NCBI GenBank assembly: GCA_913063155.1
Contig: CAJXYU010000001.1
Span: 310,001-374,000, forward strand
Length of the DNA stretch: 64,000 nt
DNA from: an uncultured Desulfovibrio sp.
GTDB taxonomy: Bacteria > Desulfobacterota > Desulfovibrionia > Desulfovibrionales > Desulfovibrionaceae
Direction: 5' to 3'
A program made the position numbers and the translations under genes. The notes beneath the pieces were generated by a model. It did no database searches, had not been told where the DNA came from, and saw nothing but the letters and a program-made list of their open reading frames with translations. Positions 53,917-62,778 of the stretch are shown piece by piece (position 1 is the first letter of the stretch; the number at the start of each line of letters is the position of its first letter).

Positions 53917-54956
53917 ACGGCAAGGCGGCTGACCCGGCCTTCCTTGTGCCACCACTCCAGAAACGAGCCGGGACCGGTGCGGAAGGGGTCCGGGAAGCGG
54001 CGAAGCATACCGGGCATGCGGCGGTAGGCCATACGCATCTCGGTGCTGACGGGCTCGCCGTTGTCAAAGGTTCCGTAATGCCAGGGGACATCGCCCAGCT
54101 CTTCCTGGCCGTTGTCGGCCAGCTGTCTGTCATACCAGGCCCACAGTTCGACCAGGGCCGCATTGTCCGGGTGTTCCCGGCTGATGATGGCCCGGCCTTC
54201 GCCCGAGTCGTAGCTGGTGTAGTGGTAGAACTTGAGAGGCGAACCGTTGACCGTGAACCCGGTTTCAAAGGAGCCTTCCACCAGGCGCCGCGTCAGGTTC
54301 CAGGTGGACACGTTGCAGGCAGGATCACGCAGCACATGGGTTTCCGGAAAAAACACCGGCACGAAATCGCACCATTTCTGGTCCGTATACATGCCGTTGC
54401 AGACCTCGTCGAAGCACAGCGTGGTCAGGCGTTCGCGCCAGAACCGGGCGAATTCGACACCCTGCCCCCGGTTGGCCACGGCCAGGAATCCGAGATTGAA
54501 GACTCCGTATTTCATGCTGTACAATTCGTGCTGCAGCACGTTGCCCAGCCCTTCCTGAGGCACGATCTGATGCGGGGTCAGGATGACCGGATGCCGATCC
54601 AGGCGTTTCACGGTCTCGTCCAAGGAGCCGAACACGGCGATGTCCGGGTCCAGGAAAACCACCTTTTCCGCGCCCAGGTCAAAGAGCTTCCGCAGGGCGA
54701 TGCTCTTCACCGCCGTACACAGTTCCACCACGTTGTGGCGGAAAATCCAGCCCCGGTCCTTGGCGACACCCAGGTCGTCCAGGGTCATGACCGCGTCGAA
54801 CGGCTCGGCGTTCCAGTCGACTTCCGGGCCGCATTCGTCGGCCAGCACGCAGATGAAGCGCCAGTCCGGATGAACCTTTTTCAATGTCCTGGCCAGGACG
54901 CGCGCCTTGGGCAGGTAGCAACAGTTGATGGATGTATAACAATAAACAGGCTGCAT
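53913..54956 (-). CDS. GT8-like glycosyltransferase
   Basis: This 347-residue cytoplasmic protein has the GT-A pattern of sugar-nucleotide transferases: YTSINCCYLPKARVLARTLK at the N-terminus, KVVFLDPDIAVFGSL with the metal-binding DxD, and FNLGFLAVANRG. The C-terminal half is less conserved. It looks like glycosyltransferases acting on lipopolysaccharide or other surface glycans; the donor sugar is not identifiable. No sugar cluster surrounds it. Confidence 0.8.
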   Translation of the reverse strand: MQPVYCYTSINCCYLPKARVLARTLKKVHPDWRFICVLADECGPEVDWNAEPFDAVMTLDDLGVAKDRGWIFRHNVVELCTAVKSIALRKLFDLGAEKVVFLDPDIAVFGSLDETVKRLDRHPVILTPHQIVPQEGLGNVLQHELYSMKYGVFNLGFLAVANRGQGVEFARFWRERLTTLCFDEVCNGMYTDQKWCDFVPVFFPETHVLRDPACNVSTWNLTRRLVEGSFETGFTVNGSPLKFYHYTSYDSGEGRAIISREHPDNAALVELWAWYDRQLADNGQEELGDVPWHYGTFDNGEPVSTEMRMAYRRMPGMLRRFPDPFRTGPGSFLEWWHKEGRVSRLAV

Positions 54957-55127
54957 GATCGTTTGTTTCCGAATATGTTTCTAGCCGGGCTATAAGCCCC
55001 GGCCCGCACGCGCGTCAACCGGGCCCCTTGGCCGCCCGATTCCGCATCCGCACTCTTGGGGCTTCAATTCTGTGCCGAGTTCGGGTATCAGCGGGGAAGC
55101 AAAACGAACGCAGGAGTAAATTTTACC

Positions 55128-56405
55128 ATGCTTGACCTGAAACTCATGCAGAGCAACCCGGAAGCCGTCCGGGAGAGCCTGAAGAAACGCAGCTCCAAAC
55201 TCGACGTGCAGGAATTCCTGACTCTGGACGAAAAACGCAAGGAACTCATCGGCCAGTCCGAAGAGCTCAAGGCCGAACGCAACAGGGCCAGCGGCGAGAT
55301 CGCCCAGCGCAAGCGCAACAAGGAAGACGCCTCGGACCTGATCAAGACCATGGGCGAGGTTTCCGGCCGCATCAAGAAACTGGACGCCGAGCTTTCCGAG
55401 GTGGAAGCCGCCGAGAAGGAATGGCTCATGGCCGTTCCCAATATTCCGCATGAATCCGTGCCCTTCGGAGCATCCGAAGACGACAACCCGGTGGTGCGCT
55501 ACTGGGGCGAAAAACCTGAAATGAGTTTCACGCCCAGGGAGCACTGGGATCTGGGCGTCGAGCTGGGCGGCCTCGACTTCGAGCGCGCGGCCAAGCTCAC
55601 GGGTTCACGTTTCGTGATCACCCGGAAATGGGCGGCCCGGCTGGAGCGCGCCCTGGCGACCTTCATGCTCGACACCCATCTGGACGAACACGGGTACACC
55701 GAGATCACTCCGCCGTTCATCGTCAACCGCGACACCATGACCGGCACGGGCCAGCTGCCCAAATTCGAGGAAGACCTGTTCAAGCTGCGGGACACGGAAT
55801 ACTACCTGATCCCCACGGCCGAAGTGCCATTGACCAACCTGCACTCCGGCGAGGTGCTTGAGGAAGACCAACTGCCCATGCTGCTCACCGCCCACACGCC
55901 CTGCTTCCGTTCCGAAGCCGGGTCCTACGGCAAGGACACCAAGGGCATCATCCGCCTGCACCAGTTCATGAAGGTGGAGATGGTCAACCTGGCCCACCCG
56001 GACCATTCCTACGAAGCGCTGGAAAAGATGACCGCCTGTGCGGAAAAGATCCTCCAGAAACTCGGCCTGCACTACCGGGTCATCGAGCTGTGCACCGGCG
56101 ACATGGGTTTTTCCGCCGCCAAGACCTACGACCTGGAAGTGTGGCTGCCCGGCCAGGACAAGTACCGCGAAATCTCGTCCTGCTCCAACTGCGAGGACTT
56201 CCAGGCCCGTCGCGCCAACATCAAGTTCCAGCCCAAGGGCTCCAAGAAGAAGCAGTTCGTACACACCCTGAACGGCTCCGGCCTGGCTGTGGGCCGCACC
56301 CTGGTGGCCGTCATGGAGAATTACCAGCAGGAAGACGGCTCCATCGTAGTGCCCGTGGCCCTGCGCCCTTACATGGGTGGTCTCGAGATCATCAAGCCGG
56401 AATAA
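55128..56405 (+). CDS. serS: Seryl-tRNA synthetase
   Basis: SerS charges tRNA-Ser. The 425-residue protein has the N-terminal coiled-coil tRNA-binding arm (about residues 25-105), then the class II core: motif 2 in [22 protein letters not shown] and motif 3 in [21 protein letters not shown] chose ATG giving [14 protein letters not shown]; the open frame extends 24 codons earlier. AGGAG lies 12 bases upstream, rather far. A terminator follows. Confidence 0.97.
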   Translation: MLDLKLMQSNPEAVRESLKKRSSKLDVQEFLTLDEKRKELIGQSEELKAERNRASGEIAQRKRNKEDASDLIKTMGEVSGRIKKLDAELSEVEAAEKEWLMAVPNIPHESVPFGASEDDNPVVRYWGEKPEMSFTPREHWDLGVELGGLDFERAAKLTGSRFVITRKWAARLERALATFMLDTHLDEHGYTEITPPFIVNRDTMTGTGQLPKFEEDLFKLRDTEYYLIPTAEVPLTNLHSGEVLEEDQLPMLLTAHTPCFRSEAGSYGKDTKGIIRLHQFMKVEMVNLAHPDHSYEALEKMTACAEKILQKLGLHYRVIELCTGDMGFSAAKTYDLEVWLPGQDKYREISSCSNCEDFQARRANIKFQPKGSKKKQFVHTLNGSGLAVGRTLVAVMENYQQEDGSIVVPVALRPYMGGLEIIKPE

Positions 56406-56432
56406 AAACGGCCTGATCATAATGAGAATATG

Positions 56433-56463
56433 AAAGGCGATCCTCAAGAGGGTCGCCTTTTTG
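56433..56463 (+). terminator. Terminator of serS
   Basis: A stem of about 11 bp (aaggcgatcct/agggtcgcctt) with a short loop, followed by TTT and another T-rich stretch. Confidence 0.85.
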
Positions 56464-56470
56464 TTTTTGT

Positions 56471-56923
56471 CTATTCGGAAAGAGCCCGGGTCAGGAATTT
56501 ATCCAGCTGGTTGGTGAATTCCTGTTTGTCTTTGGGACCTATGGGGGCAGGTCCGCCGGAAGCCATGCCGCCGCTGCGCAACTCTTCCATCAGATTGCGC
56601 ATGCGCAGCAATCCCTTGATGTTGTCCTCGGTGTACAGCTCGCCGCGGGGGTTGAGCCCAGTCGCCCCCTTATCCACGATTTTGTCCGCCAGCGGAATGT
56701 CGGCGGTGATGACCAGGTCGCCCGGCCGGGCCGATTCGGCTATCTCGTCGTCGGCCACGTTGAAACCGGCGCCGACCCTGATGGTCTTGATGAGCGGCGA
56801 GGACGGCACGGAAAGCGGAGTGTTGGCCACCAGGGTCAGATCCACCCCCCGGCGCACCGCCACCTTGTAGAGGACTTCCTTGATGATGTTGGGACAGGCG
56901 TCGGCATCGACCCAGATATGCAT
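56471..56923 (-). CDS. YaiI/YqxD family (DUF188) protein
   Basis: This 150-residue protein reads MHIWVDADACPNIIKEVLYK at the start, with VADDEIAESARPGDLVITAD and DIPLADKIVDKGATGLNPRG, the family hallmarks. The fold is PIN-like and a nuclease activity has been suggested but not established. ATG giving MHIWVDADAC is preferred; GGGAA lies upstream. It converges with serS. Confidence 0.9.
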   Translation of the reverse strand: MHIWVDADACPNIIKEVLYKVAVRRGVDLTLVANTPLSVPSSPLIKTIRVGAGFNVADDEIAESARPGDLVITADIPLADKIVDKGATGLNPRGELYTEDNIKGLLRMRNLMEELRSGGMASGGPAPIGPKDKQEFTNQLDKFLTRALSE

Positions 56924-57089
56924 GAATGATTCCCGGTGTTGAAGGTTACGTGTCGCGCCAGAAGCGCAGCCCGGAACTAGCATGTCACCAGCTCCGGAGC
57001 AATATCCTCAGCCCCCCCCTCGACACCCACCTTCCCCTCGGGTAAGACTGTCAGAGTCGAACAATCCTCCAAATCCACAGGAGACCTCC

Positions 57090-57287
57090 ATGCCTATCAT
57101 TCGAGTTGAGACCTGGGCCGGAACATCGTTGGACAAGAAGCGCGAACTGGTGGAAGACATGACCGATACGGCCTGTCGCATACTGGGGTGTCCGCCCGAA
57201 GCGGTCACGGTCATCATCGACGAGGTTCCCAAGGAAAACTGGGGGGCGGCGCGCCAGCTGTGCTCGGAGCGTTTCCCGGACAAATAA
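57090..57287 (+). CDS. 4-oxalocrotonate tautomerase-family protein
   Basis: This 65-residue protein begins MPIIRVETWAGTSLDKKREL. After Met removal Pro1 is the expected catalytic base. VTVIIDEVPKENWG near residue 45 is family-typical. AGGAG lies seven bases before the ATG. The kinase gene begins immediately after its stop codon, without any gap. The substrate is unknown. Confidence 0.88.
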   Translation: MPIIRVETWAGTSLDKKRELVEDMTDTACRILGCPPEAVTVIIDEVPKENWGAARQLCSERFPDK

Positions 57288-58646
57288 ATGCTTATCGGAC
57301 GTTACAGAATCCTCGGTCTGCTTGGGCGCGGCGGCATGGGCGCGGTCTACAAGGCGGCCATGCCGGTGACCGGCCGCGTGGTGGCCCTGAAGGTCTGCAA
57401 GCCGGCAGAAATCATGGAAGACCTCATGGGCCGGGACACGGTGGAAAGGATGTTCCTGCAGGAGGCCGTGACCATGGCCTCCATCGGCCACCCCAACATC
57501 ACCGGCATCTTCGACGTCCGCGAACGTGACGGCGACAAGCCGCCTCATTTCGCCATGGATTACTACTGCAACAACCTGGGAGTGGTCATGGGCGAAAATT
57601 ATGAGGTGGAGCGCCCGTCCCGGCTGCTTGGCGTGGACCGGTCCCTGTCCATCGCCCGTCAGATGCTTTCCGGACTGGACCGGCTGCACTATGAGGGCAT
57701 CATCCACCGGGACGTGAAACCCTTCAACGTCATGCTGGCGGAACATCCGGGCTGCGGCGACGAGGTCAAGCTCATCGACTTCGGCCTCAGCCGGCTCCGG
57801 GGCGAAAATCCCCCGAGCCACAAAGGCATGGTCGTGGGCTCGCCTTATTACACGGCCCCGGAACAGGAGGCAGATCCGGAAAGTGCGGACGCCCGGTCCG
57901 ACTGTTACTCCGTCGCCGTGACGCTCTTTCGCATGCTGGTGGGCAGGCTGCCCAAAGAAGGCAAAATAGGCACGAAAATCTCGAGTCTGCACGCGGACCT
58001 CGACTCGCGCTGGAATATTTTTTTCTCACGTGCTCTTGCAGATAACCCGGATGACCGCTTTGACGACGCCCTGGACATGATGCACGCTCTGGACGAACTG
58101 GCCGAGGCCTGGGTTGAACACAAGGGCGAGATCTGCTCCTATTTCGATACGGATATGGTGGAACGCCACGACACGGGCTGGCGGCCGAGACGCGGCCCCG
58201 GCAAATTCACCACCCGGCAGGGCCGAGCCGCTTTCGGCCTGGACGAACTGTGGCGGCCCGTGGAATACGGTTGCGGCGGATTCGAGGACAGGGGCGACGG
58301 CACGGTTCACGACAACTGCACCGGTCTCGTCTGGGAGCAGTCCGGCTCGCGTTACCCGCTCACCTGGCAGCGGGCCGTGCAGCATGCGGAACGGATGAAC
58401 AAAAAGAATTTCGGAGGCCGCAACGACTGGCGACTGCCCACAGTCGAGGAATTGTCCACTCTATTCACGGGCGGCACCGAACCGGGACGCTTCTGCATCG
58501 AATCCGCCTTCGACCAGGCCCGATCCCGGCTCTGGAGCGCAGACCGCAAGGCCTTCACTGCCGCATGGTATGCGGACGCGGAACTGGGCTTCATCTGGTG
58601 GCAGGATCTGACGTGCCGTTTTTACGCCAAAGCAATCGCCGGTTGA
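57288..58646 (+). CDS. Ser/Thr protein kinase with C-terminal DUF1566 domain
   Basis: This 452-residue cytoplasmic Hanks-type kinase has GRGGMG (14-18 region), invariant lysine K35, HRDVKPFN (H140-D142), DFG (164-166) and APE (190-192), so it should be active. A kinase domain of about 270 residues is followed by a linker and a C-terminal DUF1566/formylglycine-enzyme-like domain (about 340-450) with GLVWEQSGSRYPLTWQ and NDWRLPTVEELSTL. There is no transmembrane helix. It starts on the base after the tautomerase stop, so the two are tightly coupled. The substrate is not evident. Confidence 0.9.
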   Translation: MLIGRYRILGLLGRGGMGAVYKAAMPVTGRVVALKVCKPAEIMEDLMGRDTVERMFLQEAVTMASIGHPNITGIFDVRERDGDKPPHFAMDYYCNNLGVVMGENYEVERPSRLLGVDRSLSIARQMLSGLDRLHYEGIIHRDVKPFNVMLAEHPGCGDEVKLIDFGLSRLRGENPPSHKGMVVGSPYYTAPEQEADPESADARSDCYSVAVTLFRMLVGRLPKEGKIGTKISSLHADLDSRWNIFFSRALADNPDDRFDDALDMMHALDELAEAWVEHKGEICSYFDTDMVERHDTGWRPRRGPGKFTTRQGRAAFGLDELWRPVEYGCGGFEDRGDGTVHDNCTGLVWEQSGSRYPLTWQRAVQHAERMNKKNFGGRNDWRLPTVEELSTLFTGGTEPGRFCIESAFDQARSRLWSADRKAFTAAWYADAELGFIWWQDLTCRFYAKAIAG

Positions 58647-58680
58647 TGCATTTTTTCAACGGGCATGAGACAAGGAAGCC

Positions 58681-60009
58681 ATGAAGACAAAACAGATATA
58701 CCGCTGCTCCGAATGCGGGGCGCAATCGCCCATGTGGCAGGGACAATGCCCCAAGTGCCGGGAATGGAACACCCTGGAACCGCTTACCGTGGACAAGAAG
58801 TCGTCCCGGGCCGTACGCGACCCCAAGGTAACGACCAGGGCCACCCTGCTGGAGGATCTCAAATCCGAGGAACACCAGGCGCGACCCACGGGCATAGACG
58901 CCCTGGACACGGTGCTGGGCAAGGGACTGGTGCCCGGTGCGGCCATTCTGCTGGGCGGCGAACCCGGCATCGGCAAATCCACGCTCCTGCTCCAGCTGGC
59001 AGGCAAACAGGCCGATCTGAACGGCAAGGCCGTGTATCTCTCGGGCGAGGAATCCCTGCCTCAGCTGCGCACCCGCGCCGACCGCCTCGGTCTGCTGGGC
59101 CCGGGACTCATGGCCCTGGCCACCAACCGGGTGGAGGACGCCCTGGACATCCTGGACCATGAACCGCCCGAGCTGCTCATCGTGGACTCGGTGCAGACTC
59201 TTGCCTCGCCCAGCGCCGAGGGCATTCCGGGCAGCGTCAGTCAGGTCAAGGCCGTGGCCCAGGAACTGGTGGAAAAAACCAAGAAGACCGGTACCACTCT
59301 CATCCTTGTGGGGCACGTGACCAAGGACGGCCAGATCGCCGGACCCAAGCTGCTGGAACACATGGTGGACACCGTGCTCTACCTGGAGGGGGATCGGAAA
59401 CATTTTTCCAGGGTGCTGCGGGTACTCAAGAACCGCTTCGGCCCCAGCGACGAGCTGGTGGTCTTCACCATGCGCGACACCGGCCTGGAGGTGGTGGAGG
59501 ACCCGTCCACCTTTTTCCTGGGCACGCGCGACGCCGGCCTTTCCGGAACCGCCGTGGCCATGGCCGTGGACGGCCAGCGCCCGTTCGTGGTGGAAATCCA
59601 GGCGCTGGTCAGCCGTTCCTACCTGACCATTCCGCGTCGCACGGCCCTGGGTCTGGACACCAACCGGCTGCACCTGCTGCTGGCCGTGCTGGAAAAACGG
59701 CTGCGCCTGAACTTGAGCAACTACGATATCTACGCCAAGGTCAGCGGCGGCTTGGCCACCAAGGACCCGGGCCTGGACCTGGCCGTGGTGGCGGCCATCC
59801 TGTCCTCGCTCTATGACCAGCCTCTGCCCGAGGTTTCGGCCTACTGGGGCGAGGTGGATCTCAACGGGCAAGTACGCCCGGTGACGGCCCATGAAACCCG
59901 CCTCAAGCAGGCGGAACGCCTGGGTTACCAGGGCGTGCACCCGGACTCCTGCCGCACCCTTGCCGACCTACAGCAGCGCCTGTTCGGCAAGGCCAATCCG
60001 CCCACTTGA
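58681..60009 (+). CDS. radA: DNA repair protein RadA
   Basis: RadA assists recombination and branch migration. The 442-residue protein has an N-terminal zinc finger CSECGAQSPMWQGQCPKC, Walker A GGEPGIGKST, Walker B ELLIVDSVQTL, the RadA-specific KNRFG motif and a C-terminal Lon-protease-like domain (KDPGLDLAVVAAILSS). It lies 34 bases after the kinase gene. Copy C of the structured repeat follows. Confidence 0.96.
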   Translation: MKTKQIYRCSECGAQSPMWQGQCPKCREWNTLEPLTVDKKSSRAVRDPKVTTRATLLEDLKSEEHQARPTGIDALDTVLGKGLVPGAAILLGGEPGIGKSTLLLQLAGKQADLNGKAVYLSGEESLPQLRTRADRLGLLGPGLMALATNRVEDALDILDHEPPELLIVDSVQTLASPSAEGIPGSVSQVKAVAQELVEKTKKTGTTLILVGHVTKDGQIAGPKLLEHMVDTVLYLEGDRKHFSRVLRVLKNRFGPSDELVVFTMRDTGLEVVEDPSTFFLGTRDAGLSGTAVAMAVDGQRPFVVEIQALVSRSYLTIPRRTALGLDTNRLHLLLAVLEKRLRLNLSNYDIYAKVSGGLATKDPGLDLAVVAAILSSLYDQPLPEVSAYWGEVDLNGQVRPVTAHETRLKQAERLGYQGVHPDSCRTLADLQQRLFGKANPPT

Positions 60010-60082
60010 TGGCCACGCCATGAAGGGCTATATCAATAATCTTTGAACGCCCCGAACTGAACACTCTCAAGCGACAACACCA

Positions 60083-60207
60083 CAGGCCGTTCAAAAAGGC
60101 TGAAGTGCAAGGCGCAGGGAAAATTGAAAGCCGAAGCGTATTAAAACATACGCGAAGGGCTGGATTTTTCGCAGCAACGCCGCAAACAGACCTTTTTCAA
60201 CAGTCTG
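60083..60207. repeat. Structured ~125-bp repeat, copy C
   Basis: Arms caggccgttcaaaaagg and cctttttcaacagtctg pair at 14 of 17 positions. Inside are TGCAAGGCGCA, an AAAATTGAAAGCC/GGGCTGGATTTTT stem, a CGTAT/ATACG hairpin and GCAGCAACGCCGCA, in the same order as copies A and B. It ends 12 bases before the regulator start codon, leaving only its ribosome binding site. Confidence 0.88.
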
Positions 60208-60219
60208 GCCGGAGACTAG

Positions 60220-61599
60220 ATGGCTGCTAATATACTGGTTCTTGACGACGAAAAAAACTACCTGCTCATTCTGGAAAGCATCCTGGAGGAGGAAGGGTAC
60301 AATGTGACCACCCTGTCCGACCCGGAGATGGGGCTGGCCTATCTCGACGACTCCGAGGTGGACGTGATCCTCACGGACATGAAGATGCCCAAACTCACGG
60401 GACAGGACGTGCTGGAACACTGCAAGAAAAACTACCCGCACATCCCGGTGCTGATCATGACCGCCTTTGGTTCCGTGGAATCGGCGGTGGAGGCCATGCG
60501 CATCGGCGCGTTCGACTACATTACCAAGCCGTTCGCCAACGAGGAACTGCTCCTGTCCCTGTCCAAGGCCGTGAGCTACGCCGAGACCCAGAAGGACAAC
60601 GTGCGCCTGCGCCAGCAGCTGGCGGAAAAATTGGGGTCCAACAACATCATTGCCCGGGGCAAGGGCATGCGCGAGGTGCTGGAGATGGTCAACCGGGCCG
60701 CTCCCACCAAGTCCACGGTGCTGGTCATGGGGGAATCGGGCACGGGCAAGGAACTCATCGCCCGGGCCATTCACGACAACTCCACCCGCAAGAACCAGCC
60801 GTTCGTTTCCGTGAACTGCATGGCGCTCAACCCCGGCGTGCTGGAGTCCGAACTCTTCGGCCATGAAAAGGGCAGCTTCACCGGGGCCACGGCCCTGCGC
60901 AAGGGCCGTTTTGAACAGGCCGACAAGGGCACGCTCTTCCTGGACGAGATCGGTGAGCTGACCCAGGAACTCCAGGTCAAACTGCTGCGAGTGCTCCAGG
61001 AACACCAGATCGAACGCGTGGGCGGCACCGAGACCATCGACGTGGACATCCGCATCGTGGCCGCCACCAACAAGAACCTGCAGGAAGCCGTAAGCAAGGG
61101 CGAGTTCCGCGAAGACCTCTTCTACCGGCTCAACGTTGTCTCCATCTTTCTCCCCCCCCTGCGCGAACGGCGTGAGGACATCCCGTTCCTGGCCGACCAC
61201 TTCCTGGACAAATATTCCAAGGAAAACGAAAAGGAATTCAGCGGATTCACTGCCGCGGCCATGGATTACCTGTCCGCCTATGAATGGCCGGGCAACGTGC
61301 GCCAACTGGAGAACGTCATCGAACGCTGCACGGTGCTGGCCCAATCCCAGACCATCGGTACGGACGACCTGCCGCCGGAAATCAAGGACGAGGAATCCCA
61401 GTTCAAGAGCGCCGTGGACCTGTTGCCCGCCCGCCTGAACCTGGCCGACACCATGGACAAGATCGAGGGCGCCCTGGTTCGCCGCGCCCTGGTCCGCTCG
61501 GAATTCGTACAGGTCAAGGCCGCCGAGATGCTCGGCCTGTCCAAAAGCAACCTGCAGTACAAGCTCAAGAAGTACGGTCTACTGGGTAAGGCGAAATAA
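60220..61599 (+). CDS. Sigma-54-dependent response regulator, NtrC family
   Basis: This 459-residue transcription activator has a receiver domain (D9, D10, acceptor D53 in LTDMKMPK, lysine in ITKPFAN), a AAA+ domain with GESGTGKE (Walker A), GSFTGA (the sigma-54 contact loop, GAFTGA variant), FLDEIGEL (Walker B) and a C-terminal Fis-type helix-turn-helix (AAEMLGLSKSNLQYKLKKYG). No sensor kinase is adjacent. CCGGAG precedes the ATG. Its stop codon directly precedes the next gene's start. Confidence 0.94.
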   Translation: MAANILVLDDEKNYLLILESILEEEGYNVTTLSDPEMGLAYLDDSEVDVILTDMKMPKLTGQDVLEHCKKNYPHIPVLIMTAFGSVESAVEAMRIGAFDYITKPFANEELLLSLSKAVSYAETQKDNVRLRQQLAEKLGSNNIIARGKGMREVLEMVNRAAPTKSTVLVMGESGTGKELIARAIHDNSTRKNQPFVSVNCMALNPGVLESELFGHEKGSFTGATALRKGRFEQADKGTLFLDEIGELTQELQVKLLRVLQEHQIERVGGTETIDVDIRIVAATNKNLQEAVSKGEFREDLFYRLNVVSIFLPPLRERREDIPFLADHFLDKYSKENEKEFSGFTAAAMDYLSAYEWPGNVRQLENVIERCTVLAQSQTIGTDDLPPEIKDEESQFKSAVDLLPARLNLADTMDKIEGALVRRALVRSEFVQVKAAEMLGLSKSNLQYKLKKYGLLGKAK

Positions 61600-62748
61600 A
61601 TGATCGTTCTCACTCCTCCCTATGTTTCCGATACACTCCTGGCCTCCGTGAAAAAACTGGGGCTCGGCGTTCTGGATCTGCCAGAGACCCGCAAACTTTG
61701 CGGCGACGGCCTGAACTACGTGGCCGACAAGGCCTTTGTCTCCGGCCTGGGCCCTCGGCTGTACACCAACTCGGAAAGTTCGCTCAAGGCCGTGGGCGAA
61801 TTGTTGGGGCACACCGACACCCCTCGCATGGTGGAAGCCTGCAAGGACAAGGTCCGTTTTCGCGAACTGACCGCGCCCATATTCAAAGACTACTGGTTCA
61901 CTTCCGGCTCGCTGGACGAACTGGAAGCGATGGATGAAACCGGATTACGGTTTCCCCTGGTGGTCAAGCCGGCTCGAGGCTTCTTCAGCCTGGGCGTTCA
62001 TTGTGTCGATACCCGGGATGACTGGAAGCCCGTCCTCGAAAAACTGCGCAACGAGATCGCCGAATTCAACGCCAACTACCCGGCCGACGTGGTGGATGCG
62101 GGCAGATTCATCGTGGAGCAGGCCATCGACGGCGACGAGTACGCCGTGGACGTGTACTGGGACAATGCGGGCAACGCCGTGCCGACCAACATCCTGAAGC
62201 ACGTCTTCTCCTCTGGAGACGACGTGAGCGACCGGCTCTATCTGACCTCGCCCGAAATCATGGAGGAATATCTGGAGCCGTTCACCCGGCTCATGCAGGA
62301 GATCGGCGAGGCATGCGGATTCAGAGATTTTCCGGCCCACATTGAAGTGCGCGCCGATGCGGCAGGCGACATCCTGCCCATCGAGGCCAATCCTCTGCGT
62401 TTCGCGGGCTGGTGCGTGGCCGACATCACCCGGCACGCCTGGGGCTTCGACCCGTACGAATATTATTTCAAGGACCGCCGCCCGGACTGGGAAGCCATTC
62501 TGGTTTCGCGCCGGGGCAAGACCTACAGCATGCTTCTCGCCGACCTGCCGGCATCCGTCGACCGCAGCAAAATCGAAGCCGTGGACTGGGACGGTATCGA
62601 AGCCCTTTTCGATACCGTGCTGGAATTCCGCAAAATCGACTACCGTGAATTCCCTGTGCTGGCCTTCGTCTTCATCGAAACCTCGCAGGAAAAGCTGAAC
62701 ACCCTGGACCGGGCCTTGAGGGAAGATTTCACAAAATATCTGAAGTAA
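61600..62748 (+). CDS. ATP-grasp domain protein, unknown substrate
   Basis: This 382-residue protein has ATP-grasp features: FPLVVKPARGFFSLGVHCVD (ATP-binding lysine), FIVEQAIDGDEYAVDVYWDN, and IEANPLRFAGWC with metal and ATP contacts. It would join a carboxylate to an amine or similar, but the substrate is unknown. It starts on the base after the sigma-54 regulator's stop, so it belongs to the same unit. Control by a neighbouring regulator is possible. Confidence 0.82.
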   Translation: MIVLTPPYVSDTLLASVKKLGLGVLDLPETRKLCGDGLNYVADKAFVSGLGPRLYTNSESSLKAVGELLGHTDTPRMVEACKDKVRFRELTAPIFKDYWFTSGSLDELEAMDETGLRFPLVVKPARGFFSLGVHCVDTRDDWKPVLEKLRNEIAEFNANYPADVVDAGRFIVEQAIDGDEYAVDVYWDNAGNAVPTNILKHVFSSGDDVSDRLYLTSPEIMEEYLEPFTRLMQEIGEACGFRDFPAHIEVRADAAGDILPIEANPLRFAGWCVADITRHAWGFDPYEYYFKDRRPDWEAILVSRRGKTYSMLLADLPASVDRSKIEAVDWDGIEALFDTVLEFRKIDYREFPVLAFVFIETSQEKLNTLDRALREDFTKYLK

Positions 62749-62778
62749 CTGCCGTTCCGACGGCGGGAATGACGTTGG

